64,000 nucleotides of DNA, taken from the NCBI GenBank assembly GCA_025667525.1, contig CM046877.1, forward strand, positions 261,799,706 to 261,863,705, given 5' to 3'. A model generated the notes under the pieces. That model saw only the letters and a program-made list of their open reading frames with translations. It did no database searches and had not been told where the DNA came from. The DNA is from Glebionis coronaria (Eukaryota > Streptophyta > Magnoliopsida > Asterales > Asteraceae). The translations under genes were made by a program, and so were the position numbers. This document shows positions 1 to 10,534 of the stretch, piece by piece (the first letter of the stretch is position 1; each line of letters starts with the position of its first letter).

Positions 1-2046
1 TTTGCTTGTACACAATTCATTAGAAGATGTATGTTGAAATTTCAAGTATTCTAAAAATAACATGTCAATATGCTTTATAAGGGAGTATGATAATATGTTA
101 ATTTAACACATATAAGAGTGGAGAATGTAGTGGAAATGAGGTTTTCGCCGAGCTAAGGTGTCACCCTCGTCGGTTTCCGCCGTCACACCCATCCTTGTTT
201 CTCCGTCCCTTCTTCGCTGCACCGAGGAGAACACAAAGAGGAAAAAGAAAGAATATGACCATTGTTAAACGGTCAAAAATTCAAAAAATAGTTTTTTTAG
301 CATTTACTATTATATATATCTCCTATTTTAACACTTTTAACACACACAATTCTTTCTAAATCTCTCTATCTAACAACAAAAATCATATCCAAAAAAATGA
401 GTGAGTACCAAATGACATAACATTTAAATTAGAGTCTTCAAAAGATAGTCATGAAAATTTTATTATCTCCACGGCACAACCACGTCACTCATCCGCCTTG
501 ACACCTGAGAAAAAAATTGCTAAAACGTCAACACAAAGGTCGGTGAGTTTATAGGTTTAAATGTAGATAGTGTGATGAACCATAAGATTTTAGTTAGGCA
601 ACCGACCTATAATCTTATAACAAATACAATATTATAATCAAATAGCATACGTTTATAACATCCTACGTCCAAGCTCATGACACCAAAGCGTTAACTGTAC
701 CAATGAGTTTTAGTGAGAGCCCAAGCAAATACCTTTCCAAAAGCATTCGTAACGACTCAAATGTAAGTGTATCTAATTTGGCCACACAACCAACATTAGA
801 TAGGAAGGTCAATCCCAATAGATCTATCCATAATATTCGTGCTTACATAAAGTAATTAACGGTTCATGATAGTGGGCTAAACCATCTAGGGATATCGCTA
901 CTTAGACATCATGTAGGAAAACGTATGAGTTTTCATGGCACTTATGTTCATCCGTAAAACAAGCAATGTTCTCATCCCAAATAGTTAAAAGCAATTAAAA
1001 GTGGGGATATAAACTCACCTCGTTAAATAAGCAAAGTGATGGAAATGCAAATGTAGCTCGAGAATACGATCACGTTATACACAACCTAATTAAATATAAT
1101 GACCGTGTTACGACATCTATAATTATACCAATAAAAATGTATGACATCCTAGTTGTGCTTGACGATTAATTTCGTTTACGGAAAACACGACAATTAAAAC
1201 ACGGTTATTTATTAAATGGGCTTTGCGCTTAATAATACATTTTATATATCCAAATTTAGTGTGGGCTTATATAAACCCGACCAAACAAACAACCCAACAT
1301 CCAAAGAAAACTAGGGGCTCAGCCCAATTGACTCACTTACCAACCCGACCCAGCTAGGGGCGATACAAACAAGGGGAGGGTTTTATATCTGTTTTATTAT
1401 TCCCAACCCACTCAGTCGACACATACATCTTTCCCAGTCTTATATTCCAACCGTCCCATATCTCTCTCTCTCACTCTAGAACTCAAATCTAATGGTTTCC
1501 CATGATTAAAACCTTAAATTGATTTGCTAAAAATCATAATCTTGTTACATATGTATATATATCGGTGTGGTATGTGGGGTTTCATCCCCACATCAAAAAT
1601 TAATCCGAATTCGAGGTGTTCCATGGTGATTCGATGATGGCTTCTTCACAAAAGATAAGTTTTAATTTTCTCTCCTTCTAATAAATGGTTTAAATGGTTT
1701 GAAATTTATACATTCGATCTAAAAGGTGTTTAGTGGTCTCAAAATCATTTATCTTTTTAAAAGATGACATGAAGGTTCTCGATTTGGTTATAAATAAATT
1801 AGGGTTTTCGAAATATTGGGGGTTTCTTTAATCTTAGCTTTTATTATAATTAACTAATGTTTTTATACATCTCTTGATGTTAATTATCAAATAATTTTTT
1901 TTCAAAAATTAGGGTTTTAAAATAATTAGGGGCTTTTATACCCGCTTGTTTAATTATGTTTAACTAATGTTTTTGTGAAATAAATTGTATTAATTTCATG
2001 TTTTGACTGATGTCTAGAAAAATTAGGGTTTTTATCAGATTAGATA
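1..2046 (-). repeat. 3' LTR of outer chromovirus G3, first segment
   Basis: This stretch has no credible reading frame. I assign it to the LTR of the outer minus-strand chromovirus G3 for two reasons. It ends at the C1 insertion and continues at 10952 and then 45601 once C1 and G2 are removed, where it reaches a proper LTR edge and PPT. It also shares a block with the G4 LTR: around 500-560 it reads like 29050-29110, both with a cacctgaga-like start followed by acgtcaacaYaaag and ggtgag. The far end of the LTR was not located. TGTCACCC at about 159 is a weak candidate only, so part of 1-160 could be older flanking DNA. Confidence 0.6.
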
Positions 2047-2463
2047 TGAAGGTCTACGTTTTCTTAGGATTTGGTAAACTATGGATTAATCTATTGATTT
2101 AATGGTGGAGATGGGGAAGAAGGAGATGATGAAGATGGGGTGTAGAGAGAGAAAGTGATTTGATTAAATGAAAAGTTGTGAAATGAGAAGAACCACCCCT
2201 CCTAACATGCTAGGAGGGGTATATATAGCCCACCCTACATGTAGGCTATATGGACCATATAGTTTACAAATGGATCACGAGCCCAATACTAGAATATATC
2301 TTTGGAGTGACCGATCCTTTCTAAATACGTAAAAACGTATTTCCAACAATCTCCCCCTAAGGGAGGTCACTCTAAGTTACAATGTCCTAAATAGTCTATA
2401 GCTCGTGATCTATGCTAATAATGATGTGACCGAGACTTTATTGGGAAAAACGTATTTCCAACA
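2047..2463 (-). repeat. C1 3' LTR
   Basis: 417 bp, matching 10535-10951 with two substitutions seen by eye (near 2237 and 2373). In element orientation it starts TGTTGGAAATACG and ends GACCTTCA. It contains a second, internal copy of the PPT-LTR junction: the roughly 36-bp block ending at about 2370 recurs 115 bp later at about 2485, straddling the real LTR edge. A palindrome at 2195-2220 adjoins a TATA-like ATATATA. Confidence 0.95.
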
Positions 2464-2474
2464 ATCTCCCCCTA
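2464..2474 (-). other. C1 polypurine tract
   Basis: Reads TAGGGGGAGAT on the element strand, immediately next to the LTR start TGTTGG. This is the expected plus-strand priming site. The same GGGGGAGAT precedes the 3' LTR of C2 at 50504. Confidence 0.85.
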
Positions 2475-5163
2475 AGGGAGGTCACACCATTTTACAAAAT
2501 CTTAAACCTAGCATCTATGCTTGAGTCTTCGATCTTGTTCTTGTTAATATGCTTGATGTGATCTTTGACTTTAGTCTTGAGCATGTTTCCTTGCCTTGAC
2601 CTTGTGCATTCATCACTTGTGAAATTTGCCTCTTCGTGACTTCATGTTCCACATACTTATACTTTTAAATTCTTGAAAGCTTCATAGTTTGATACAGCGG
2701 AAGACTTGACCTTCAGACTTTCTTGAATTTGTTGAAGTACTAATTTTATGTAGTATAAGCATGTGGTGACGACTTCTTCTGGATTGTACACCGCAATGCC
2801 ACCTTCTTGTTACGCTGCATAAGACAGTTAGCAACAAACAATATACACGAATGAAATGGCCTTGAACATTTCATTCTAATTCGGTAGCATTTTACCTCCG
2901 GTCGATGAAGACCGTTGGACGATATTAAATATCGTACTTGTGGCAGGTAGTTTCAATAAAGAACCTCCTTGACAAGATTTCGCGGGTAAACCCGTTCTCT
3001 TTACTCGACCGTCCAAAGCTGACTGCGAACGTAAAGAGTGAATCATTTGGATAATATTATCCGCATGATTTGAAGCCGTCAATTCATGTTCCTGGAACAA
3101 GTGAAGTTCAATTAAGAACCGCACCATCGTTGCTTTCCAGTTGTCACGAGCTTGATTCGTATAGAATCTTGCAAGTTACCTACCAAGTGCTGTTTGATGT
3201 TAACACTAGAAGGATTTCCATTCGTCACTGTAAATACTTAATAGTATTACTCTGAATGTTCTGGCAAGATCACTAAGATATTGCGTAGAGGCCTGGAACG
3301 TGTTTAAATTCATTTAAGAGTTTAAACCACTGTTGCTTTCCAGTTATCACAAGTTTGATTCATAAAGAATCGCACAAGCACCTACCATGAGCTTTTTGAC
3401 GTTCGCTCAAGAAGGATTTCCATCTTCATTGTAAATACTTTCGTATTACTCTGATGTTCAGGCAAGATCATGAAGATTTTGCGTAGGACTCTTAAGAACT
3501 TTCTTACTTTTCACAGTGTGTAAAGAAGCAAGTAAATAGTGTGTCCTAATGAGATATTTGATGATCTCAAATGGCTCTAGACTCGATCGTGCATTTTGGA
3601 TTTTAGTGATCGGAGGCTGGAGAGGAGTGCCACCTTTTCAATACCAATTTATTCAGAGTGAATAAATCAATAGATAATGTGTTGTCTCCGTGTGATTAAA
3701 ACAAATATCTTTTGAGAGATATCTGAGTTAGCTGGGATGGGTTGTGCCTTGCATCACTGGGTCCATGATGTCTATCTTCAATATCGAGAATCATAAATGA
3801 TCTCAATAGCATATGAATTGACCCGGTTTCTGCCTAAGAGTTGTAAGGAGGGCTTCTTTCTTTACACCCTTTATCTTTACAATTCTTTTTCATTCTTCAA
3901 CCCCTTCAATGCTTACCAATACGTCATAACTAGCACCTTGTTGTGATTGTTCCAGTGCTAGCTTAAGTACTTGGTCGGCATTCAGCTACGTTCACAATCT
4001 TTCTCCATCTTTCCTAAGGACTACTATTTCTAGCTATGGAATGTCCTTGGGAAGATTCCTCTGGTTCTAGAGAAATCATTGGACTTTAACCTATCCTACC
4101 ATCCTTATGTCACCACAATCTTCACCGTCGTGAATAGAGATGTTTTGGGTAAGTGTATGTCACCATGAAATCCATTTTGAAGTGCAAATCCATTTTGCTC
4201 CCCCTTAACATATGCCACGATATCCGAAAACATTTCGCACATGTCGGGATGAGCTAAAACGTTAAGTCAAACCATTCGTGATTAATCATTTCCCATATTA
4301 AATCACATTTTCTCCCCCATATTAAAAATATTAACGCAATCGATGTTTTTAATATCAATTGATTTAATAGCATTTTAAGAAAATTTGGGAAGAAAAATGC
4401 AAATCCAATTATCTTCATGAATTACACAAGCTCCCCCTCAAATTAATGAGGGTGTACTTGAAACGTAAATTAAATACCTTCTAAACACAAGTGTAAGGTA
4501 TTTATCACGTGCAAAGATCATATATGATAATGAATTCACAAGATTAGTAATTTACGAGGTAGGACCTGAATGATGGAGAACATCATATGAAAGATTCACA
4601 TGGTTCTTGTTCACGAATGTTGGTCACCTCGTCACGTCTGAAGTTATCTCTTGACTCCATGTGTATGATTGATATCGTTGTCTTGACACCAATATGTGAA
4701 CTTGGCACTCTCGGCATCAAGGATTCTGAATGCGGGACAATTGCTCCCCCTCAATTGTTGACCCGTGTTCTATTGAAAGAGCTGTAGTCATCGTTTGAAT
4801 AGTCGCATCGTCGAGTATGTAGATATCAATGGTAAGTTGCTATGGTTGGTGGAGATGATAACTTCGGATTTTGGAGTCAAAGCTTTCCGGTGAAATGCTT
4901 GACTTCAATGTGAAAAGCGGGTTACTATCGAAAATAATAGCAAACCATATGGAGCATGTTTTAAATGTTTTAAACTTCTGCTCGAAATTTATTTACAACC
5001 CCGTGTCATTATTGAATGACATTTCTAGGTTCGTAAATATTATCGATTCCAGAAGACATGCTCGTTTTATCAAAACGTTTTTGAACACACAATTTTGAAA
5101 GATTTAGAAAAACCTTTTGAGAAATTCTTGAAAAATTGTGTTCAAAGTTTTGAAAACCAATTA
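2475..5163 (-). other. C1 3' non-coding region, outer part, hairpin-dense
   Basis: No coding sequence is supported here. The 2880-3500 block aligns along its length with C2 at 50870-51490. It contains stems conserved in position but not in sequence: ACGATAT/ATATCGT at 2919-2935, CTCTTTAC/GTAAAGAG at 2997-3038 and GTTC/GAAC at 3106-3119. The part at about 3120-3490 is an imperfect tandem duplication, seen as two copies of gttgctttccagtt plus the following text. Polypurine motifs on the element strand, GCTCCCCCTYA as read on +, occur at 4197, 4430 and 4743; C2 also has three (52122, 52366, 52584). Confidence 0.7.
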
Positions 5164-6014
5164 CTTGAGCTTAAGATTTGGAATATCTTGGGAAAGCTCA
5201 AGTCCGAGAAGTTGTAAACTTCTCGTTGTAAGGATAAGTTATCATCGGCGATAAACTTTCCTTTTATCTGAAGGACGAGTCCTAAGCTGACATTTACTTA
5301 GAAGTCGTTTTCATGAGCTTGAAAACTTTGACTGTTTTAACGGAAAGCTCATGACCGAGAAAGGTTAATTTCTCGTTATGAGGAAAAGTTCTCTTATTTA
5401 AAAGATACACTTTCCTTCCTGAGCTTAAAACTTCGAATGTTTTAATACAAGCTCATGACCGAGAAAGGTGAATTTCTCGTTAAGAGGATAAGTTATCATA
5501 AAAGATAATCTTTCCTTTATTTTAAGTTCGAGTTACAGTCTGACATTTAACTGTAAGTCATAGTGCATGAGCTTAAAAACTTCGAATGTTTTTAATATTA
5601 GCTCATGCCCGAGAAAACTTAATTTCTCGTTGTTAGGATAAGTTTACCATCGGCGATAAACTTTCCTTTCTTTGAAGATCGAGTTATAGTCTGTGATGTG
5701 ACTATAAGTCCTTGTGCATGAGCTTAAAAACGTGGAATGTTTTTAACATAAGCTCATGCCCGAGAAAAATGAATTTCTCGTTTTTAGGATAAGTCATCAT
5801 CGGATGAACTTTCCTGTCTTTTGAGATCGAGTTACAGTCTGTTATGTGACTGTAAGTCCTTGTGCATGAGCTTAAAAACGTGGAATGTTTTTAACATAAG
5901 CTCATGCCCGAGAAAAATGAATTTCTCGTTTTTAGGATAAGTCATCATCGGGATGAACTCCCCTGTCTTTTGAGATCGAGTTACAGTCTGTTATGTGTCT
6001 GTAAGTCCTTAGGT
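5164..6014 (-). repeat. C1 hairpin array: six tandem units of about 148 bp
   Basis: Six imperfect units begin near 5164, 5313, 5421, 5568, 5719 and 5867; the second is shortened to about 106 bp. Each can form four hairpins in order. A has outer GCATGAGCTT/AAGCTCATGC with inner AAAAC/GTTTT. B has CGAGAAA/TTTCTCG. C has GTTATC/GATAA-type pairing. D has TTACAGTC/GACTGTAA. The last two units are nearly identical and the first is the most diverged, yet its stems stay paired through compensatory changes. C2 carries two such units at 52813-53108, next to the end of RNase H. In C1 the array abuts the end of the Gag-like frame. Confidence 0.85.
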
Positions 6015-6018
6015 AAGC

Positions 6019-8217
6019 TTAACCATGAATCCCCTGAGACACTTGTTTCTTCGATATCTGCTTCTTCAGCAACCAAACTCTAAGAGTGTCCTTAGTTGAA
6101 CGGTACACAACGATTGAACCGCTTCGTTCTTTTGGAACATCAACTTTGGTACCTGCAATCTCATTAGGAATTTGCATGCTTTGACGTGGGTTAGCGATAT
6201 CTATTTTAGAAGCACGTGGGGGTTCACGGTTTTCTTTTCTTGTGTCAGAGGTGGCCTGAGGGGATGATTCACTTGTCTTAGTTGGCAAACGTTTCCTTTT
6301 ATAGAAAACCTTAAGTTTAGGCTTAAGTGACGTATCATCTTTATCGATTTCCTCCCTAGTAGTCTTAGTAGAATCAGAGACTATCCTAGTTAAAGGGCAC
6401 TCGTTTCCTACAAGAGTGAAAGTTCTACCAGTAGGGCGCCAAACTTTACCAAAAGGTTTGATTTTAGCTATCCACTGGGACTTAATTCTAGCACGGGAGT
6501 TCACCTCATCAAGTAATTTCTTGACACAAGAATCATGATTTGCCGTAAAGACACATTTTCTACATGTTTTACAAGTAGCATATTTAATGTCCGAGTATTT
6601 CCTAGATGATTGATCGATGCTCCTAGGAGACGTCATGCTACGGTTAGCAGTGTTGGGTAATCTAGAAGGCATCTGACTAGGTTTGACATTGTTATCTCTT
6701 ACATGTGTCTTTTGAATAATTTCCCTTTGACCAAAATCATGGCGCACATTAGTTGAACTAGTTCTAGACGTGTTCTTTAAACTATTCTTAGAGAAACTAG
6801 AGGCAATCATGTGATGAGGTCTTGCTAAAACTGATTTAGTCACATTAGGCCTAGTTGGTGGAGTGACTGTTCTAGAAATATGACCCAAATCAACTTGGGA
6901 GGCAAACCGCGCTCTCGAGGATTGTGGTCGCTCGGATCTAAATGCAGTAGGTTGTTTGACAATCGGTTGTCTGACGAACTGATTTGTAGGCGGTTTCCAC
7001 AAGATTGATGGTTTTTCAAGCTTAGTGTCCACACTAGGTCCTCTATTTTTCCTTAACTCGTTTTTCAACGCAGCTATAGCAAACACCTTTTCTTGGACTT
7101 GAGCTTTTAAAGTCTCATTCTCTTTGAGCTATTCATCTTGGGATGCCAACTTAGATTCAAGCAACTTAATTTGTTTCAAAAGATTATCCTTTTCAGCTTT
7201 AGAATCTAAAACTTTTTGATCCAATTTTCTTTCAAGAAAAACGTTTGACTTTTCAAGTTTTTCAAAGTATGTTTCAAATTTGTCCGTTTTCTTAGAAAAT
7301 TCAAGTTTGGCATCCTCAAGATCTTTAGATTGCCGAGCTACGATCGTTTCGAGCTCTTTAATCTTGGAATCAGAATCAGTTAACGAGGCAGTTATAAAGC
7401 ATTTATCATGATGTACTATAGCATTTTGAACACTTTCTCCCCCATTATGACTTACATCGGATGAATCAGAAGTGGTATTTCTATCACTCTTTTCCATCCC
7501 ATGTTTGTCATAATTAGGTTCAGAATGCTCAATATGCGGCATGTCATCAGCATATACATCATAAACAACATTACATTGTACCATGTTTGCAGGCGCTTCG
7601 TCATAAACGGGTAAGGTGTCAGCAAAAGAGATCTCGTGAACAGTCCCTGACGTACCACTGGTATCATGTTGTCCTCCTGATTCCGTGCTCTTGGCATTGA
7701 TAGGCTCCAAGTTTTCAACCGTATGACCAGTTTCCTCTTGCATCGAAGAGTCTTGCACTCCATTATCATACCCTTGCTGAAGTCGAGATCTTTCATAAAT
7801 CAAAGACGAGACTGATGTCATGAGTTTCAAAATTGTATCACGGAAGACTCGAAGTTCGGTATGGGTATCTCAAAGAAATGATTGGCAAATCACTGAACTT
7901 TCCGGCTTGATGATATTGAATTGGAGGAAAGGCGTGAGTTGTGTCACAAGATCCTTATATGCAAGTGCCGATGCAGAGTGATTAAAGTTTTCATGGTTGA
8001 GTTGCTCGGCGAGTTGGGTCAAAGTGGTGAAAATTGAGTCGATGAATATATGACGATCTTGTCCAAAGATGGTCACAAATTCGCTCCCTCCTTGAATCCC
8101 CGAAAGAGTGACAAGATGAGACTGGAGCATTTGAAAGGAAGTGATGCCGCTTTTCCTAACTTTGTTTTGCATTAAATGCGATTCTCCCTTTTGACATGTC
8201 GAATCGAACGAATCCAT
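6019..8217 (-). pseudogene. C1 Gag-like polyprotein, broken by two stops
   Basis: A single frame of about 733 codons runs from an ATG at 8215-8217 to a stop at 6019, interrupted by TGA at 7870-7872 and TAG at 7129-7131. The first 115 codons match no family I recognise. The middle part is acidic and Ser/Thr-rich, then heptad-rich in Lys, Glu and Leu (about 7130-7400), which suggests a coiled coil. The last part is basic and has a cysteine cluster, CKTCRKCVF followed by NHDSC, at about 6520-6585. C2 has the same kind of cluster at about 56970-57035, in the C-terminal part of its long Gag, so that region is Gag-derived. There is no CCHC knuckle and no enzyme domain. Role as a particle protein is inference. 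The two stops may be old or may mean the copy is dead. Confidence 0.75.
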
Positions 8218-9856
8218 TAAATATCGATTAATAATGACGGGGATGTTGTTTTCGGGATTTTAGAGTTCGTGAAAAAACGAAAGACCCGTAAATAACACTT
8301 AAAATTCCTCGATGGATGATATAAATGAAGCTCGTCACTTTGACTCGTCACGTTTTTCTTGAAATCCGGCCACAATAACGTTTATCCCGACAAATATTTT
8401 TCCACGTTAACTTTCAAAATAACCGCCTCAACAATCCGTCGGCTAAATAATCCTTGTCACTATATCACGTCACTTTGTCCCGACTATAACGGAATATCAC
8501 AACATTTTTCTAAAATAAAAAGTAAAAAATAAATTTGAATAAGAATATAAAAAAAAAGTTAATATCCAAAAATAAAAATTTTCAAAATAAAAAAGGAAAG
8601 AAATAAAAATAAAAAATAATAATAAAAGGATAAAACTAGAAAAACTGATTTGATTTTGGAAATATAAAAAATCGGATATATTTTTGGAAATTAATTTTAA
8701 AATTAGACAAAATCTGATATATTTGCCTTAACTTAAAAAATTACTTAATTTAAAAATAAAATCAGATAAAATTTTGAAAGAAACGAAAGAGAGAAAACAT
8801 GTGTCCTAAGCAATCTTGTTGTCTCCGTTACAATAAAATTAATACCCTCGTTTTATCCGCCCACTTAATATACTCCAATCTAAACTCTCTTCTCTCAATC
8901 ACAAAATAACTCTTCCGTCTCTTTCTCCTTCACAAAAAATTCAACCGATCCAAAAGTATCTCTCTTCTCTCAATCTATTAACTCTCTCTGAATCACAGAT
9001 AACAAAAAAAAAAAAAAAAAAAAACAGCTTAATCAAAAACGCATCTCCTCAGAAACAATCTCATCTAGTGAACTCCGCCCCTTGTTTCTTCCGCCCAATT
9101 GATCTCAACCCTTATCACATCTATTTTCAACGAATCACATAGGGAATCACGAAAGAAGGAGGTTTTCTTCAAGATCAGAAATGGTCTCGGGTAGGTACTT
9201 TTTATTTGTTTTATGTTTGGTTTGGATCGATGAGAGTTTTGAAAATAGACTGAGATCTTTAAAAATTGGGTCTTTCTATCATCTATCGAGTCCTTCTTGT
9301 GAGTCTGTGTTTGCGAAAGTCGAGAGTTTGGGTGAGGGAGTCAAGGGTGATGGTTGAGAGTCGAGAGTGGGTTTGGTTGAGTTTGTGACTGTCGAATATT
9401 GAGTCTTGAGTGTTTTGTCAAGGTTTTCGAGAGAGGAGTGAGGGTGATTATTTGTCCGAGAGTGTTTGTGAGAAGAGGGAGGTGAGTGAGAATCTGCTGT
9501 GGAGTCTGAGTGTATTTGTCGAGTGAGTCAAAATGGTTTTGGGTTTAGTTGGTCGAGGGTGTTGAGTCTTGAGTTGTAAGAGTGAGTCAAGAATGTTCGA
9601 AATCAGTTATGAAACAAGTCTTTAAGTCAAGTGTCAGTCGAGTGTTTGGGTTATAAAATGGAGACGGTTCAAGGTTTGTTGGGTTTGGTGTTGAGTGTCC
9701 TATTTTGGTGACGGTTCAAGGTTTGCTGTTTTGGTTTGCGTGGGAAGGTGGGGGTATTCTAGAGGATGTGAGAGTGTGAGTCGAGTCTTGGTTGTGTGGG
9801 TCGAGAGTATTGTGAGAAGACGAGGGAGTTTTCGAGGGTGGGTTAGTCGAGAGTCT

Positions 9857-9986
9857 GTCTATTCGGAATAGTCTATTCGGAAAGCCTATTCGGAAAGCCT
9901 ATTCGGAAAGCCTATTCGGAAAGCCTATTCGGAAAGCCTATTCGGAAAGCCTATTCGGAAAGCCTATTCGGAAAGCCTATTCGGAA
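9857..9986. repeat. 13-bp tandem repeat in C1 leader
   Basis: About ten head-to-tail copies of a 13-bp unit, cctattcggaaag, with two variant units at the left edge. No spacers separate the copies, so it is a minisatellite. The ttcgga core is also the theme of the C2 leader repeat at 60831-61200. Confidence 0.95.
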
Positions 9987-10085
9987 TGTTTTTCAAAATT
10001 CGTCCATACGGAATGTTTTTCAAAATTCGTCCATACGGAATGTTTTTCAAAATTCGTCCATACGGAATGTTTTTCAAAATTCGTT
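9984..10085. repeat. 27-bp tandem repeat in C1 leader
   Basis: Nearly four copies of a 27-bp unit containing ccatacggaatg and tttttcaaaattcg directly follow the 13-bp array. The junction unit mixes both repeats, suggesting one array grew from an edge of the other. The cggaatg word is shared with the C2 leader repeat. Confidence 0.95.
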
Positions 10086-10514
10086 CATCCAGAATACTTT
10101 ACAATAGCTTGATTGGACAGATACGAGACTTTTGACTATGATTGGATAAAACTGAGACGGATGTTGGACAGATTTGACATAGATGTAAAGAAAACAAAAA
10201 TTTGATAAAAGAGATGATACGGATGTGGGACAGAATTGACTAAAGATGAGACCAGAAAAAAGAAAAAAAATAGATAGAAAAAAAAATTTTATAAAAAATT
10301 GATAGAAAAAAAATAATAAAATAAAATTTAGACAGATTTGAGAGAAAAATTTGATACGGATGAGACCAAAAATAAAAATAAAAAAATAAAAAAATAAAAA
10401 TAAAAATAAAAAATTATGATTGGATAACAAAATAAAAATTAAAAAAAAAACTGACGATAGAGAAAATTATAACAAGTAAATCAATAGATAAAAAACGTAA
10501 ATCTTAAGATTTAA

Positions 10515-10532
10515 CCATGGCTCTTGATACCA
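10515..10532 (-). other. C1 primer binding site (tRNA-Met type)
   Basis: The element strand reads TGGTATCAAGAGCCATGG, two bases inside the 5' LTR. It resembles the complement of the 3' end of initiator tRNA-Met (TGGTATCAGAGCC) with one extra A. It fixes the orientation of C1 as minus. Confidence 0.85.
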
Positions 10533-10534
10533 AT

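Larger units (their letters stand above)
8218..10514 (-). other. C1 5' leader, non-coding and repeat-rich
   Basis: This lies between the PBS and the Gag-like start. 8500-8780 is A-rich, 9003-9024 is a long A run, and 9280-9860 is rich in gtcgaga/gagtcga words without a fixed period. Two clean tandem arrays follow (9857-10085). 10090-10440 is A-rich low complexity. Open frames here are compositional and I do not call genes. Confidence 0.7.

Noticed and set aside
2876..3127. Short frames in the 3' regions of C1 and C2 (for example 2876-3127, 4587-4787, 51416-51790)
   Set aside because: Not shared as proteins between the two elements although the DNA aligns; stems are conserved instead.
9857..10085. 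CRISPR-like array
   Set aside because: The repeats are directly adjacent without unique spacers, and the setting is a plant retrotransposon leader.
10074..10430. 118-codon Phe/Leu-rich frame, membrane protein look-alike
   Set aside because: It comes from A-rich low-complexity DNA read on the other strand; no start context or conservation.
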